Below are positions 11,271 through 24,978 of a stretch of DNA of 64,000 bases, one piece after another. Numbering within the stretch: position 1 is the first letter of the stretch; each line of letters starts with the position of its first letter. Source of the DNA: Stereum hirsutum FP-91666 SS1 (Eukaryota > Basidiomycota > Agaricomycetes > Russulales > Stereaceae); NCBI RefSeq assembly GCF_000264905.1, contig NW_006763160.1, forward strand, positions 62,001 through 126,000, written 5' to 3'. The translations under genes and the position numbers were made by a program. A model generated the notes under the pieces. It was given only the letters and a program-made list of their open reading frames with translations, was not told the origin of the DNA and ran no database searches.

Positions 11271-12996
11271 ATGTTGAGCACGCCGATGCACCCTGCTGGC
11301 GCTCGTCCCCTTGGTCCTCGCGGCCTGCAACGGTCGGGGTCACCACCCACCCCCGCCTTTCCCGTTGCCCTGCCCTCTGTTGCACCGCTCAACATTCGCA
11401 AAGCGTCCAAACCACAGCCTGCGGAGCCGTCGACTCTGCTCACTCCCCCGACTCCGCCTCTTTCGAGGTCTCCAACGCCAAAGCTCGGCCTCTTTATCCC
11501 AAACTCGAATGCTTCCCCTGCGCCCTCCAAGCCGTCTCTCAAACTCGCAATAACCACCATAGCAGCAAACAACACACCAGCTGCGGACTCTCCCTCCGAG
11601 TTCTTCTCGGGTGGCTACTATGGTGGTCCCTCACTCGCTCCCCCTCCAGTCAATGCCGACGGCGTTGGCGAGACCACGATCAGACCCTCTACCCATCAGA
11701 ACAATAAACCTCCTTCCATGGATGATGTCCGGCGCACGATCAGCGACATCGAAACCCACACGTCCTCAGCTTCCTCACGACCTTCAGGTGCTTTGCAATC
11801 AACGGTTTCTGAGCCGTCTAAGGAGTGGTCGGACGACATCTTGGAGGAGATCTCCAGGCTTGGAGAAGGCGCTGGTGGAGCTGTGCATGAGGTGAGGGAC
11901 AGGCGTAGTGGCCTCGTCATGGCCCGCAAGACGATCACCACTCGTGAAGCTCCCATGAAGCAGCTCTTGCGTGAGCTCGGTATCATCACTAGCATCTCCC
12001 ACCCCAACATTATCCGCTTCTATGGCGCATATATGTCCCCCTCATCTAGCGAGGTCAAGGTCATCATGGAGGTATGCGATGGGAAGAGTTTGGAAGCAGT
12101 TGGCAAGCGAATTAAAGAGCGTGGTGCACGCGTTGGAGAAAAAGTCGCCGGACGGCTTGCTGAAGGGGTGTGTGATCTTGCTTCAGTGGCTCCATCTAGT
12201 TTTGACTTAGCCTCGTCCAGGTTCTCCAAGGTCTCAATTATCTTCACTCCAAGAAATTGATTCATCGCGACATCAAACCATCAAATATCCTTCTCTCCCG
12301 TGAAGGTGTCGTTAAACTCTGCGACTTCGGCGTCTCGGGAGAATTAGTCGAATCGCACGCAGGCACGTTCACAGGCACGAGCCTGTACATGGCGGTATGT
12401 TGTTTCCTTTCTTTACTCCTAAACCTTGAGAATATGTACTTATAACCAGGATCGCCGTAACTAGCCGGAACGTTTGTCTGGTCTGGAGTACTCCATCCGA
12501 GCGGACGTCTGGTCCACTGGTCTTTCGCTGCTCGAACTTGTCCAAAACCACTTCCCCTTTTCCAATGACATGCCGCCCATCGAATTGATGATCCACATCA
12601 CCCAGAGCGAGGTGACTTCATTTTACCGTCCTACGTCCTGTAGAAATTCAGCAGTTCTTTCTAAACTCTGATCCTCGCTGCTTTTTAGCCTCCACAACTT
12701 GAAGACGTCGACGGCGCTCATTGGTCAAGCGCCATGAAAGACTTTATCAAGGAAACGTGCGTATCCTTCACCTCTTCTTCGTTTGAGCCAAAACAGGAAC
12801 TCATTGATCTTCGCGTTCTTTCACGGAATTCCATCCCATCAGGCTCCGAGTGGATCCGGCACTTCGTCCAACGCCAAAGGAAATGCTCTCACACCCTTGG
12901 ATATTACGGACTATGCAGCAAGAAGTCAACATGGCCCGGTGGATTCGTGAGGTCTGGGGTTGGCCAAAACCTTCGCGGAAGTCAAAAGATAGGTGA
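11271..12996 (+). CDS. MKK1: MAP kinase kinase, Mkk1/Mkk2 (cell-wall-integrity) type
   Basis: Dual-specificity kinase that activates the Slt2/Mpk1 MAPK of the cell-wall-integrity pathway. Exons are 11271-12167, 12221-12394, 12465-12611, 12689-12756 and 12843-12996, giving 479 aa. The N-terminal 190 residues are Pro/Ser/Thr-rich. The kinase domain (about 192-450) shows the glycine loop [12 protein letters not shown], catalytic Lys in MARKTI, HRD in [10 protein letters not shown], and [19 protein letters not shown] before SLYMAPE. The phrases [20 protein letters not shown] and, at the end, [13 protein letters not shown] are typical of the Mkk1/2-Pek1 branch rather than Pbs2 or Ste7. Introns are 53-86 bp and all junction phases fit. 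The neighbour PTC1 product is a known negative regulator of stress MAPK pathways, but it is 10 kb away. Confidence 0.93.
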
Positions 12997-15900
12997 GAAG
13001 CTCACATTGTGAAGTTTGAACAACCTTGTAGTTGCTTCTACCGCCGCTCTCGCCCCGTGCCCCCTCCAATCCCAATCTTCCTTCGGCTCCCGCTCGGTAG
13101 CGAGCTCTCCTTGTCGTCATGTGCTAAGCGGTCTTACCTGTTCTTGTCCTCTAGTTCTTCTCGACCAAGTTCCAGTCGACGGGATCCTTCCACGATCGAC
13201 AGCGCCAGCACCGTACATGAATTGTCGCCGAGAGTCGAGCATTAGGCCGGGTCGTCGGTGCTCATTCGAACATTCACCCGTTCTCACACATCCATTCGTT
13301 CCTTCCATCACCTGTCCTTCCCTGATATCTGTGTTCTGCCGTTCGTATCGTCTACGACTGCGCACCCGACAACGCTTGCTTCAATGCGGACGGGATTGGC
13401 ATATCCGCGCTGCCTTCGCGAGCGCTGTCCCCTTCCAAGCCGGCATGTCTAGTTCCTCACCCACAACTGCTTCAATATCCATAGTACAAGCTTCATTACC
13501 ACCGACTGTTCCTACACGTATCTCTGAATCCATACGCCTCAACAAAATCATTCTGTTTGGTCTCCAGTCTCAGTGCTTCGAGTACATACATTAGGTTGAT
13601 TATAGCACCTTAAATTTCTTCCACCCGACATCATCTGCTTTTCCTGTTTCTGTCCTCCTGGATTCTCCGCTCGGCATCTGAATTCTCATACATGGCTTGG
13701 CCCCGACCATCGACCTCCTTTGATTCTAAATTTCCGTCATCCATTCCCATGTACGCTGCTTGTTTGTTGTTGTTCAATTTCTCTCTCAGGAATCGGTCCT
13801 TCTGGCTTGGGGTAGTTGATTCCTTTGTTCATGGTACGTGTTGTTGGTCATAGTGATTTAGTAGGTAGTGTGCTCCGAGGTCGAGATCCATACAATGTGT
13901 TTGTTTGTGGACAATGTACAATAAATTGTTCTGTTTTCTGACCACACCGAACGCCATGGAAAGGTTGTTCGTCGATGAAACTCGGAGCCTTGAGGACGTC
14001 AATGAAATTGTATTCGATACCTCTGTCTCGATATGTGTTCCGTCGCTTCGGGCTACAATCCACCTCGTGTCATATCGTACCATGCCTTCGCCGTTGACTT
14101 TCAGTCAATGGTGACGATACGACAGACTGGTACACGCTTTCGACCTAGACAGATACCTCATTCGGCACTATGTGTATTCTTCTTGACCTGATTCATGTCG
14201 AGGAGTGGGGCATTAATCAGGCGGTTCGATTCTGATCTGTCATAGAATTGTTTGACGGTAAAACAGGTAATCTCGGTGGAACACGGAGATCCTCCACATC
14301 CACTGACTGCGCGAATGACCGTGGTGATGAATGTATAAAATGAGGAAAGAGTTCACGAAAGCAGACCTCGCAGACGTACATGTAGGTACTCGCTCTGGCA
14401 GCCCGCCGGGAGACCAAGTTGACCCTGTCCACCAGAATGCTCCACATCACATGTGTGTGTGTCCAACTGGAAAGACGATGGGCCGGACGGTCGACAGTGC
14501 TCAAACATCGTGCATCGTGCACCACGTCAACCTGCTAGTACCCAGCGGGCGCACATGAGATCTTCATAACCGATCCGTGGATCATGATAGTCATATACGT
14601 ACCTCGTGAGGAGAAGCTTCTGAGCTAGCAAAATGTCGTATGAACGAACCGGATTATGTGGAAGGGTCTTCATCTACATGACCTGCATGCAGTATCTCGC
14701 ACGATAGATGAGATCATGGGGAGCCCAGGTTGGCATAGTTGCGGTGGGCAGAAGTCTGATCGTCTTCCGAGAATGGGGGTCTACATACGACGTGTAGCTG
14801 CGCGAGCGCATGTGTCGGTCCGAGAAATGTAGTACGGGACCTGACACGCTCAAAGGATGATGTCTAACATCATCCTAGCAGAATAACCCTGACCAGATGG
14901 GAATATAACACAGGAGTAACTATCGGTGGTAGATGTCGTGGGAACTATGATGTATCTCCAGGACGCAGCGCCCATCGAAGCATAAAAAATGCTAGAGCCC
15001 GACCGAACCGGAAGTAGAAGTTGGTTCTTGAAGTCCCCATGCAATAAAGACCACGGGAATAGAATCGAGCAGACTGAGGAAGTCGAGGGTTTCTTGGGAT
15101 CATCGCCGCACATCATGGCATAAGATAGTCGTCAGCTCTGTGCGCACCGTGTGATCCCGCTATCGCTGGAGCGAAAAATAGGTTACCCAACGGAAACTGG
15201 ACGACTCTGGCTGCTCGTAATTTGTGCGGCATAAACGTGCAACAATATCAACAGTGTGCTGGAAGTGACATGCTTAAAACCCCATACGGTGCACGCTGGC
15301 GTTGACCCAATAGCGCTCTACAACGTTACGACGTTTTCAAACCTCGCCGGCGGTCTTATAGAATCTACCCTCCAGACATATTGGCTGTACAAGGATGCGG
15401 GATGCGGTCCTCGTCTCTCCTAACGCTCACAAATATGTAAGAGCATCACGCAGTGATAGGAAAAGGGTGGAGAATGGAACAGTCTGCGTGTACAATCGTC
15501 CCCTACACGGTTGAATGCTCTAGAGCAACTGAATCGTTTGCTCGACCGAGCAGGCATGCCTCCACCCATATTGGATCCCTCAAAGGACTGAATGTGAGGT
15601 TCAAGGTTGGTGAACATCGGAATCGGTCAGATTCAGAGTTGTCAATCAATCATTGGGGTCCGGAACCAACAGCCCATCAACCCTGCACAGGGAGCCCATT
15701 CTCGCCGTTGGTCATAAAAGATCTGACGGACAATTGCAATGGACTATGTTCAACGTCCACTACTCGAATCATAGGATAAAATCGCCTTACGAAGAGCTAA
15801 CGAGCAATGCTGATGCGCCAGCAGGCCATAGGGCGGTATAAAGTGCATTCGCTGAAGGTGGGGAGGGTCAGCGGGGTAAGACCACAAAAAAGTATACAAC

Positions 15901-18590
15901 GGTGATTTTGAAGCCGTATGCTGCTTAAAGCGCGATAATATAACAAAGCGAGCTGTGGACAGCACAAACTCTCAGGCCGTCAAGGGCCTTAGTTGAGCAG
16001 TCGTTGATTCATTGATTGTTTAACTTAAGCCTTCGAAACATTGAGTAGCAGAAACTCTGTCTCCAAGACACGCTCTTCACCCGCTCACGCAGAAGCCCGT
16101 GCGGGTTCGTTCGTGATGCACTCGACGCACTGGCGCCGGTGGGCGTCAAGATGAGCGTCCTAAGATAAATGCCCATGGGTCCGGAGAAGAAGCGGGCAGA
16201 ACCCGTGCATCACACGACGCAACGAATCATTTGTTGATCATGACTGTAGGGTCTCACCTGGACAACGGCCCCTCTGGGACCATGGCTGTATGTAAACGCA
16301 AAGCTTTCGGGCTTCAGGGAACTGTAAATTCAATGTAAATTGATCCGCGCGCATCGTATCAGTTGTAGTGCAGGGAGTGTTGAAGAGCTTACTTTCAGTA
16401 CCGCTAAGATATCTCTTTCAGCTCATTCTCAGAGCGATGTGGCTTGCAGTAAATCCAACGGAGGGGGATGAAGTTCGTAGATAAAGCCGTTCGGCTGTGG
16501 TCGTGGTAAACATCTTTGTGGCGTCGAAGCGCCGTGCGCCATGACGCGGGTCCACCGGCTTTCAAACTGAATTTGAATTTCAGCTGATTCCCCGCTCGGC
16601 ACACCCGGAGGACGCCGCACGTGTCTAAACACTCTCTAATTTCTGACTGCACCGAGCACGCATCATCCTGCTGGTCGATACCTATCTCTCTTGCGAATGG
16701 TACAACTCTTCCAACTGGAGGAGATACCTTGGGCTAGGATATACTGGCTAGATTCCATCAGTCTGACCCTCAATGAACATATAGCGAGTAAAGTAAGCAT
16801 ACTCTTCAGGCATCATGCTGGTAGAGATTACGTTGGTATAAATGATATGTGCAGGAATTAGTATCTCAGCAGCCTACTGGCCCTAGGCTGTTACAGCACT
16901 TCAATGTTGGTCGTTGCACCGCGTTGGAGCGCGGCGATCACCCTCCCGTGTTAGAGCAACGCAAAATCGTATGGCTATGTCTTGCTAGTGATGAGCTCTA
17001 TGGCAGTGGCTGGCAGTGGTCGCTTCTGGACATCAAAGCTTGTATCGGGACAGCCTGGTCCCGATTGACGAGGGTGTTTCGCATCTGAGACCATTCTTCT
17101 CTTCCTGGTGCTTCATGACAGTGGGTCGCTCGCTGAGTCTGTTGTGAAGACTCTTGTCATGTTCATGAGTAATGTCGTGGATGGCCCAACGCACATCTTT
17201 TGGGGCGCGTTCCCTACGGCGATGGAGACGTATCGTATATTCCCGCTCGACCTCAACGGGGTAATATTACTTCTTCGCTATCGTACTCTGCTCTGGGAGA
17301 TTCTACACAGATCGATCCTCTGCTAAATCGCACTTTGAAGGCCAGTATCTCTGAACAACTAGAGTCACGACGCCCAGGCGTGCTGCGTGCCTCGATGGAC
17401 ATCATGTTTTGCTTGTACCTATCTCCAGTCCCATGTCCGCGGGTCTGTTTTTACTCGTCGCCACTCAGCTCACTGATGAAGATCCTGAAGACTTTGACGC
17501 CATCTTACACTTCTCCGTGATACCCATGGGCAAAATGTCTCCAGAACCACTGAAAGCCGCACCGCAGTACTGCAACATAGGGAGGTTATTTGCAGTAATT
17601 CTGACTGATCTCCGTCGCGCAGAAAGGGCTCTTGAGTACATGCTAAATGGGGGTATCATATGATTGACACTTCAACGACCCACCGCCGTATGCTGAGTTA
17701 GTGCATCCCCTTTAGATCGCCCCGCTATTTTCGGCGCGGAACGGGTTTCTTTCTGATACGCCGACCTTGCGAGCGCAAATCATCGTGAATACTTCATGAG
17801 AGGCAGACACAGGTTGGTATTTTCGCCAAGGCGGCCATGCCGCCTTGGAATTTCTTCACTCAGCGCCACTTACAATTTCGACCTAACACAAAATTAGAAG
17901 CAGCGCAATATGCCGGAAAGAAGGTTCTTGGAAGTTTACCCCAGTTGTAGGCAAAATCACAGAACAGATGAACGTAAATTCCTATCGAGCACGCCACCTT
18001 ATACCGATCACTTGTCGGTGAACCTGAAACTTGACTGAACAGCAGCTGTGGGAGCCTTCTCAGCTCAGAAGACCAATGCAGTTTATTTTGATCATAACTA
18101 CTCACTGCGACCTTTCGACAGGTAACCATTTGATGGAGCACCGTGCATGTGCACCTAAACCCTCTAGCGTGCTCTAGTCGATACGTGGTGCTTATGACAT
18201 ATTTATTTGAACATGACAGGAGATTCCTTTGAGACACCAGAGTCTCCTTTCTTTCGTGGGGTTGCATCGAGCCACGTTGTCCCACATAATGGAATACGCA
18301 TGGCGGAAGCGGACAACGGACTTGATGCACGCGGTTTTGGCATTCTTTCCCAAGTTCCGTGCAGAAAGTCTACAGAACCAAAGTTCTAATGCGCGACCCT
18401 GAAGCTCGAGATCTGACGCAGATCTCTGGTGCGTACCAGCCCGATAGGCGGTGATCCGTGGGCAATCATCTGCTGGCAAGAGGTTGAAAAGTTTGGCTCC
18501 CGCCCGACTTCCGGAACTCCTTTATAAACCCTTGACCTTCCCCACTGACGCCTTCGTGCGTTCTCCTTCCATTGATATTGCTACCACAGC
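12997..18590. other. 5.6-kb gene-poor stretch
   Basis: Contains the MKK1 3' UTR and the upstream region of the Zn2Cys6 gene. Short ORFs occur on both strands. The most protein-like pieces lie at 16850-17665 on the plus strand, but I could not join them into a gene or recognise a family. No tRNA, inverted repeat or transposon was seen. Confidence 0.5.
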
Positions 18591-19796
18591 ATGAGCTCCA
18601 TGGCCGACGGCATGCCCTAGTGCGTCCTTCCCCCGTGTCTTTCCTACCTCTACTGATTTGATTATACCGTGCAGCTCCCACACAACTTCCTACATCCCGG
18701 CCTACTACCCTACGTCGTCCATGCCTGGCGACGTTCACTCAAGTGGAAATGCCCATCGTCCGGACATCTCTCAACGAAAGCGCCCAAAGTATACGCGAAG
18801 CAAGCTGGGTTGTTTGACCTGTAGAGTGAAGAAGATCAAGGTAGCATCTCTTACAATCGTTGTCGAGTTCTCTATTGCTGACCGTGAAGTCTTGCTGCTA
18901 GTGTGATGAGACGAAACCAAGCTGCAACCGATGTGTCAGTGGCTCTCGAGAGGTATTGTGATGTCTCTCGGTATTTCTCTTCTCTCTCTGACATTACTTT
19001 CAGTGTACATGGCCTCAGGAGGTCCCACGAAAGAAGAGTACAGCAAAAAAGTCTCGTGCAGGTGGTGATGGTAGGCCTACGACCGCCAGCTCGTCCGGGG
19101 TGTCTGAGGCGTCGACGCCGCCCACCCGTGACAATACACCGCCATCCCGACGCGACCGCTACGAATATGGACTGCCATCGCTCCCTCCATCTAGGCGTCA
19201 AAGGTATGCAAACAGCCCTTCAGATATCATCCACGTCATTGACACACCTTTCGCATGTTGATAGCGACCCTTTCTTGTACGTGCCACCTCCTGTGTCAGC
19301 ATCCCCTGGCTCCGCTCAACGATCGCAGTGAGTCTTTCAATTGTTATGATGTCTACGATTAGCTGATCACATGTTGTATGAATAGGAGTACGGGCGATAT
19401 CTTTTTGAGTGCACAACATCAGCAATACCCCATGTCTGCCCAGTCTTCGAGTGGGCTCCCTGTCATTCCTGAGATGGGCTCCTCTTACCATACGTTGCCA
19501 TCTGGTGATCATCGCCTCACCCCCACCTCATCATCGCCTTACATGCCTCCCCTCGGGTTGCCCTCCTCTGTCCCCAGAGGTCCTGCCTATCGCTCGGATG
19601 ACGCGCATTCGATCGGCCACTGGCACTCACCGTCCAACACGTCTCACGTCCATCCTTCTCAAACTTATGTGAGTATGCTACCGAGCTCCCCGCGGATGAT
19701 CGTTTTGACCTCATTTCACAGTACCCTGGCATGTCAGAACGACACTTGATGGAGCACATCGACGTTGACGATCGCGATATACCCCGCTATTCCTGA
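18591..19796 (+). CDS. Zn(2)Cys(6) fungal transcription factor, short
   Basis: Sequence-specific nuclear regulator. Seven exons (18591-18619, 18675-18840, 18902-18952, 19004-19203, 19265-19327, 19386-19668, 19722-19796) give 288 aa. Residues 53-85 form a binuclear zinc cluster with canonical spacing: C56-x2-C59-x6-C66-x6-C73-x2-C76-x6-C83 (GCLTCRVKKIKCDETKPSC). It is preceded by the basic KRPKYTRSK. The rest is Ser/Pro/His-rich and probably disordered. There is no fungal-specific MHR domain, so the protein is much shorter than typical Gal4-type factors. The first exon is only 29 nt; joining it at TA|C keeps the frame and gives the start MSSMADGMPYS. Two introns fall inside the zinc cluster. 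DNA target unknown. Confidence 0.88.
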
Positions 19797-22700
19797 TTCT
19801 GTATACTATGCTTTCACCTTGCTTTCTTTTCCTGCAATGACTTTCGCCACCATTATACCATCGAGCACTCCCGCTGGCGTGTTACTGCCTGTGTCGCACG
19901 TTCCGTCTCACCGTACCCTATTATTATTGCAGCCCTTCCCTGATAATCCCATTCTAATCTATTGATCCTATCATTTACGAACCAGCGGGCTTGTTCCCCG
20001 TCGTGCATACATGCTCGTGCCAGCCCGTTATTTTGCCTCGTGCTTGAAGATGACCAGTAAGTGATCGATGGAAGTTTGGAGGTTTCGTCGAACCCCAATT
20101 GACATTCGTTACCAGAAAACTGCATAACCCCCATGTCTGATAGGAGGCTTGATCCATTGTAGTGTGCGATAGTTCCTCTAGCTGAGAGTCTTGGTGTGCT
20201 TCCAAGTGCTTCCAAGTTCTCGCGATGCCTTGAAGGGCGCGCATGTCCCCACACTAACTCCCCACACCGAGGTGTGCTTCTTCGAGCTTCGGCCGTGGCA
20301 ACCGGATGGTTGGAGTTGGAGAAAAGAAGAGCACCCCGAGAAATGCACGCCACTCGAAGACGTCGTTTTTCTGCTGAACTGTTACAGAGTCTACAGCTAT
20401 CATCGACCTTGTCCGAAGTTTCCCATGTGATATTGGGCCGCCCGCATGCTTGCCATCCACAGGAACTCTGCGCTGCGAGCGCCTTGTGAGCCTTCTTTGG
20501 TCTACTCCGGATAGCTTCTAGAAGAAGGGACAATATACCTGAAATAAGGTGGATGCTTTGATTCTTCGGACCAAAGCCACTAGTGGTGTAGTGTATTTAC
20601 GGGTCCCGGAACGGGCTAATGAGATTCTCCGGCTCCGTTTGCAATTCTGCACATCCGGGGTGAGTGACAGCAAGTGACCGCACCGCACACGGTCGGAAGG
20701 CGGTCGAGTCATCCTCCGACTCCCGAGGCTCAAGAGGCCATGTGGCCCTTTCCGCTCAACCTCAGGCAGATGAGAGAAGAACGTTGAATGCGGACAGAAG
20801 GCTATTTTGGAGCCGTCGTCAGTCTGAAGCAAGTCTGAAGTTCAGTTTTCTTTTGACATATAAGGGTAAGCCTGAGGTTGTCGTGCCATCTGATGACACA
20901 CTGCAGTTCAGACTCGGAGATTCTTAGTTGCTAAGAGCGGTCACGGGCGCGAGGTATCCCTCCGTAGACCGTAGTACACCGTTGAACGTCATGACTGGCC
21001 ATGGTAAACAGAGTGGGGCATGGAACCCGACCGCTCGCACGGCGACCGAAAGAAGTGCATAAGAAGTGCATCCAGAGTACATCAGCCGGACAGAAGTCGC
21101 TGGGGGCGTGTTTTAGTGAGTCGGAATTCGCATGACGCCGACACGGGAAAAACTCATTGTTTCCCATGAACTGTTTCTTCATATCCGGAAATCAGGACGT
21201 ATGAAAACTCGAAGTATGACAAGACGAGAAAAAGCTCTGCTGGATCGTGAGTCCTGCGGGCCGTGTTAGCTCCCTCCATGTTTCCCCGAAACCCATTGCT
21301 GCAGACCTTGAGCGTACGGCTTCTGTACGTACGTCCGAAGGCGATCATTACGTGCATTTGCGACACGACCTGAATTCGATGCTAAAAGAAAAAATCATGC
21401 CGGCGGTTCTCTAGGATGTTCGTCATGTTCGTCATTGTCTCTATATTGTCCAGACTTCGAAGAAGCGGCATTTACCTGAAGGATCATGAAGGACGTGATG
21501 AGGGAGGGCGACACGATAAAGCACGATAAGCATACAGAAGGACTCAGGAGTCTACCATGTACCGGAGCGCAATAATGGGTTCTATGGCCCGCAGGGCCTG
21601 TGCACTCACCTAAAAGATACGGTACGACGACGGCACGCAGCGATATTATTCAATGTAAGCCGTCGGGAGCCAACAAGTAGAAAGGGAGTGACACGTAGTG
21701 TGTACACTTTTGGGTGGCATGTTCCTATGGCCGACAAGACCGTAGTCCGATTATATCGAAGCGGCCTCGTTTTGTCTTGACGACAAATATGGATCAAGAT
21801 ACATAGGATGAATGAACTCCTCTTGGTTGGAACGGCAAAGATCGAAAGTCTCCCTGGCCCCATCGCCCGATGGTCACACAGGTCCAGGCAATCACAGCTC
21901 ATGGATACTCACCCTGGGGAGGCTCTATTCAAGGGTTGACATGAATTGTGACGTCTGCGTCAGAATTTACCCATCGCGAGAGAACTCACTTTATATGGTA
22001 TGGAGGCAACATAGGAGGCAACTCTCATGCAAGAGATACAACATGCTTGGAGAGACTGGTTACTTTGAGGGATGGTAAGCATCAAGTAAGCAAAACTCGG
22101 AAGGGAAAACTCATACAAAAACAAAGCAGATGCATCGCCCTTCTTCCGTCTCCCCTCCATCTCTTCGCCCGACGCACCGGCCCATCTTCATGGTCAGCTT
22201 TATGCCACTCACAGGGTTGAAAAGATTTGTATGATCTTCTAGAAAGAGTTAGTGGACAAGCATTATAAAATGCAACCTCCAGGTCTGGGAGGGAGGTCAA
22301 TTTTCGTCTGTATTGCTTCTTGGAATACGTTGACAAATGCTCCAACGCGGAGTTTTGGTCACGGACGAAGATTCACACCTTGCATCAAAGAACGAAGACA
22401 ACGTACCCGGTCGTGTTATTTTCTCATATCTGTAGGCCGAATACAACAGCAAAGGCCAGGAATGGAGTACAGTATTCAGGTTGTCGGGCGGAAGGGGGAA
22501 GGTGCTTACGTGATGTGGCGTCGGGACAATAACGCGTCACTGGGGACCGCTTCCAGTCGATGTCAGACGCAGCAACGTTCTCCTTCCAGCACCACAACCA
22601 TATCTGCACCTCTTCGACTTCTCTGTGACTTCTTTCTCTGCCATACATCCGGACTTCAACCGTAAACACAGCCGAGTGCAACATATTCGCCAAGTGAGCA

Positions 22701-22837
22701 TTCTCTAGAGCCTCTCAATGCGGTGTCGCTAATGTTGGTTTGCGTACCGTCTTTAGCTCTTTCCTTATCCGCCCTATCCTGCAATAATCACCTTCGCAGC
22801 CCAATATTCAGACACTAAGCGCACCTAGCACTTCTCA
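19797..22837. other. 3-kb gene-poor stretch
   Basis: Lies between the Zn2Cys6 gene and PTC1. The longest ORF (19853-20533, minus) has no recognisable motif and overlaps the 3' end region of the preceding gene, so I treat it as chance. No repeats or RNA genes were found. Confidence 0.5.
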
Positions 22838-24245
22838 ATGGTGTCGGTTCAGAAAGAAACTTCTTCGATCGGCTCAACCAAGGCCGCGCTGCCATATGTC
22901 GCCACCGTTCGTTGTGACTACTCATTTCTTCTTGAACTCCTCGTTAAGTTGTGTCTCGTTTCTAGACTCCTAACTGCTGGTCAAGCGATACGCCTACGTA
23001 TCGGTTTGGCGTGACTGAGGCTAAAGGACCCAGACGCACTATGGAGGACGCCCACTCGTATACCGTGGACTATGCGGGTATCCATGGACAAGGTTTCTTC
23101 GCAATATTCGACGGTCATGCTGGCAAGGAGGCTGCAGACTGGTGTGGCGAGAACTTTCACAAGGTATGTTCTTTCTCATCACTATTTATTCGCTATATAC
23201 GAACCGTTCCCTCGCGTGTAGCGTCTCCTGCAAGCCATCCACGAGAATCCGGAAATGTCGATACCTGATGTCTACAACACGACTTTCCATGCTGTCGATC
23301 GTGTTCTGTCCAAAATCTCTGAAGACTCTGACGGCAAAATGCATTCGGGATGTACGGCCGTGACCGCATTCCTTCGAATAGAAGACACCGAAGGCCAACA
23401 ATCGTTTGCTGATGCCCTCAGCCTCCCTTCCCCTCCTCTTTCCCCCGCCTCTTCAATGGACCAGGATGCCGACAAGGGCCAAGATGACGCGGATGATGTG
23501 AAGAAAAGTCCTTCGCCGAGCAAATTCAAACGGGCCATCCAGAAACTTAGTCACTCGAGTCCTGCCACGCCGATATCTCCTGAAGCCACTCCCCGCTCCC
23601 AGTCCCCAAACAACACCAGAGAAGGCGCCGCTTCTGGTGCTCCTCAACGACCACCTCCTGGGCAATCTCTTCGTAGAGTTCTCTACGTTGCCAACGCCGG
23701 CGACGCGCGCGGCGTGTTGTGTCGTGGTGGCAAGGCCCTGCGACTCACCTATGACCACAAAGGCACAGATAAACAAGAGGCGAAGCGGATTATGGACTCG
23801 GGTGGGTTTGTCATGAGCGGGAGAGTGAATGGTGTGCTGGCCGTTACACGTAGTCTTGGTGACTCGTCAATGAAGGACTTCGTCGTTGGAGCACCTTACA
23901 CCACTGAGACGGAGTTGACCGAGGACGATGAGTTTTTGATCTTGGCCTGCGACGGTGTATGACCTTCACTTCTTCATCCCGGTCTTGCGTCTAATCCTGT
24001 GTGTTTTGTTTCGGTAGGTATGGGACGTGTTGGATGATCAGGCTGCCGCCAACCTTATTCGGACAGAGCAGAACCCCCAGGCAGCGACCGAGACACTTCT
24101 CAGGGAGGCTTTGCGACTCTATACGAACGACAACATCACGGTGATGGTCATCCGATTCAAGGACGTTCCCGCAGACGCAAAAGGCTCGAGTGTCCCCCTT
24201 ACACCCACTTCCGAGATCGGCGACGCCATGAATGTTGATAAATGA
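22838..24245 (+). CDS. PTC1: PP2C serine/threonine phosphatase, Ptc1 type
   Basis: Metal-dependent phosphatase that in yeast dampens the HOG and cell-wall MAPK pathways. Exons are 22838-22906, 22966-23163, 23222-23956 and 24018-24245, giving 409 aa. PP2C motifs are visible in order: YRFGVTEAKGPRRTMEDAH at 35-53, metal-binding DGHAGK at 72-77, VANAGDARGVLCRGGKALRL, GRVNGVLAVTRSLGD, ACDGVWDVLDDQ (rebuilt across intron 3) and DNITVMVIRFKD near the end. A Ser/Pro-rich insert of about 90 residues (roughly 140-230) splits the catalytic domain, longer than in yeast Ptc1. Donor 1 is the weak GTTCGT, but only that join yields the conserved FGVTEAK frame. Confidence 0.93.
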
Positions 24246-24978
24246 GTATTGGAGTGGTGAACGGACTTGTGTGTAATTTAGTGGGTTTGCAGCCCGTCAT
24301 CGATTCATCTTACGGCTGAGTTTTATCCCGCCTGGTCTATCGTGATGTTTGCAATTGGGGCTGTACACGAGATCATAAGGGCTTCGAAACTAACTGTACT
24401 TCATTTGATCATCCTCCGTACACGTTCTTCCATTGATACTAGCAAAGCATGTAATTGAAACTCCTGCACTGGCCCACTGTAACCTTTTTGCGGATATAGC
24501 ATCTCGACGGATGCATATAGCTCGTGGATGTGTACAGACATGGGCTGGATACACAGTGCGCTTTCGGGTGGCGTGAACGCTCTGCTTCGATTGCCACTAC
24601 ATACGCCACAAAGGACGAAACCGTGGGCTAATACTTGGCTCGTCGATCCTACGTCACCATCGCGCTTGTTTCAGCACGGTGATCTCGACGACGTATGAAG
24701 TTGGCGCTAACTTGGCGCGATGGACGCCCGTCTTGGACACAAACCGTGCAACTGCAGCGTGCCCTCATCACAGTCCGGAGCGCCTCGTTCTTCACACTCG
24801 TCGTGGTAGCCAGAGTCCAACGGATTGGAAGCGAACATCCTCTCTACACGCTCCCTTGCATCCCATCTTTACTACTGCACACGCTCAGAGTCAGGTCTAC
24901 TAGTCCAAGTCCGCTATTTTCACAGCTAGCCGCATTTACAACGCTAGTCGAACTCTACGCTTCCTTCTGCGATTCGAG
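24246..24978. other. intergenic region between PTC1 and PNS1
   Basis: Holds the PTC1 3' UTR and the PNS1 promoter. Short ORFs here are out of frame with, or run antisense to, PNS1 exon 1. No structured element is supported. Confidence 0.5.

Noticed and set aside
13016..13594. 192-codon plus-strand ORF downstream of MKK1
   Set aside because: Starts within the likely 3' UTR and reads as a random Ser/Pro/Arg-rich sequence.
16849..17663. Series of protein-like plus-strand pieces
   Set aside because: Could not be joined in phase, no family recognised; possible relic but not supportable.
19853..20533. 226-codon minus-strand ORF
   Set aside because: Low-complexity composition, no motif, overlaps the 3' region of the Zn2Cys6 gene and has no supporting splice structure.
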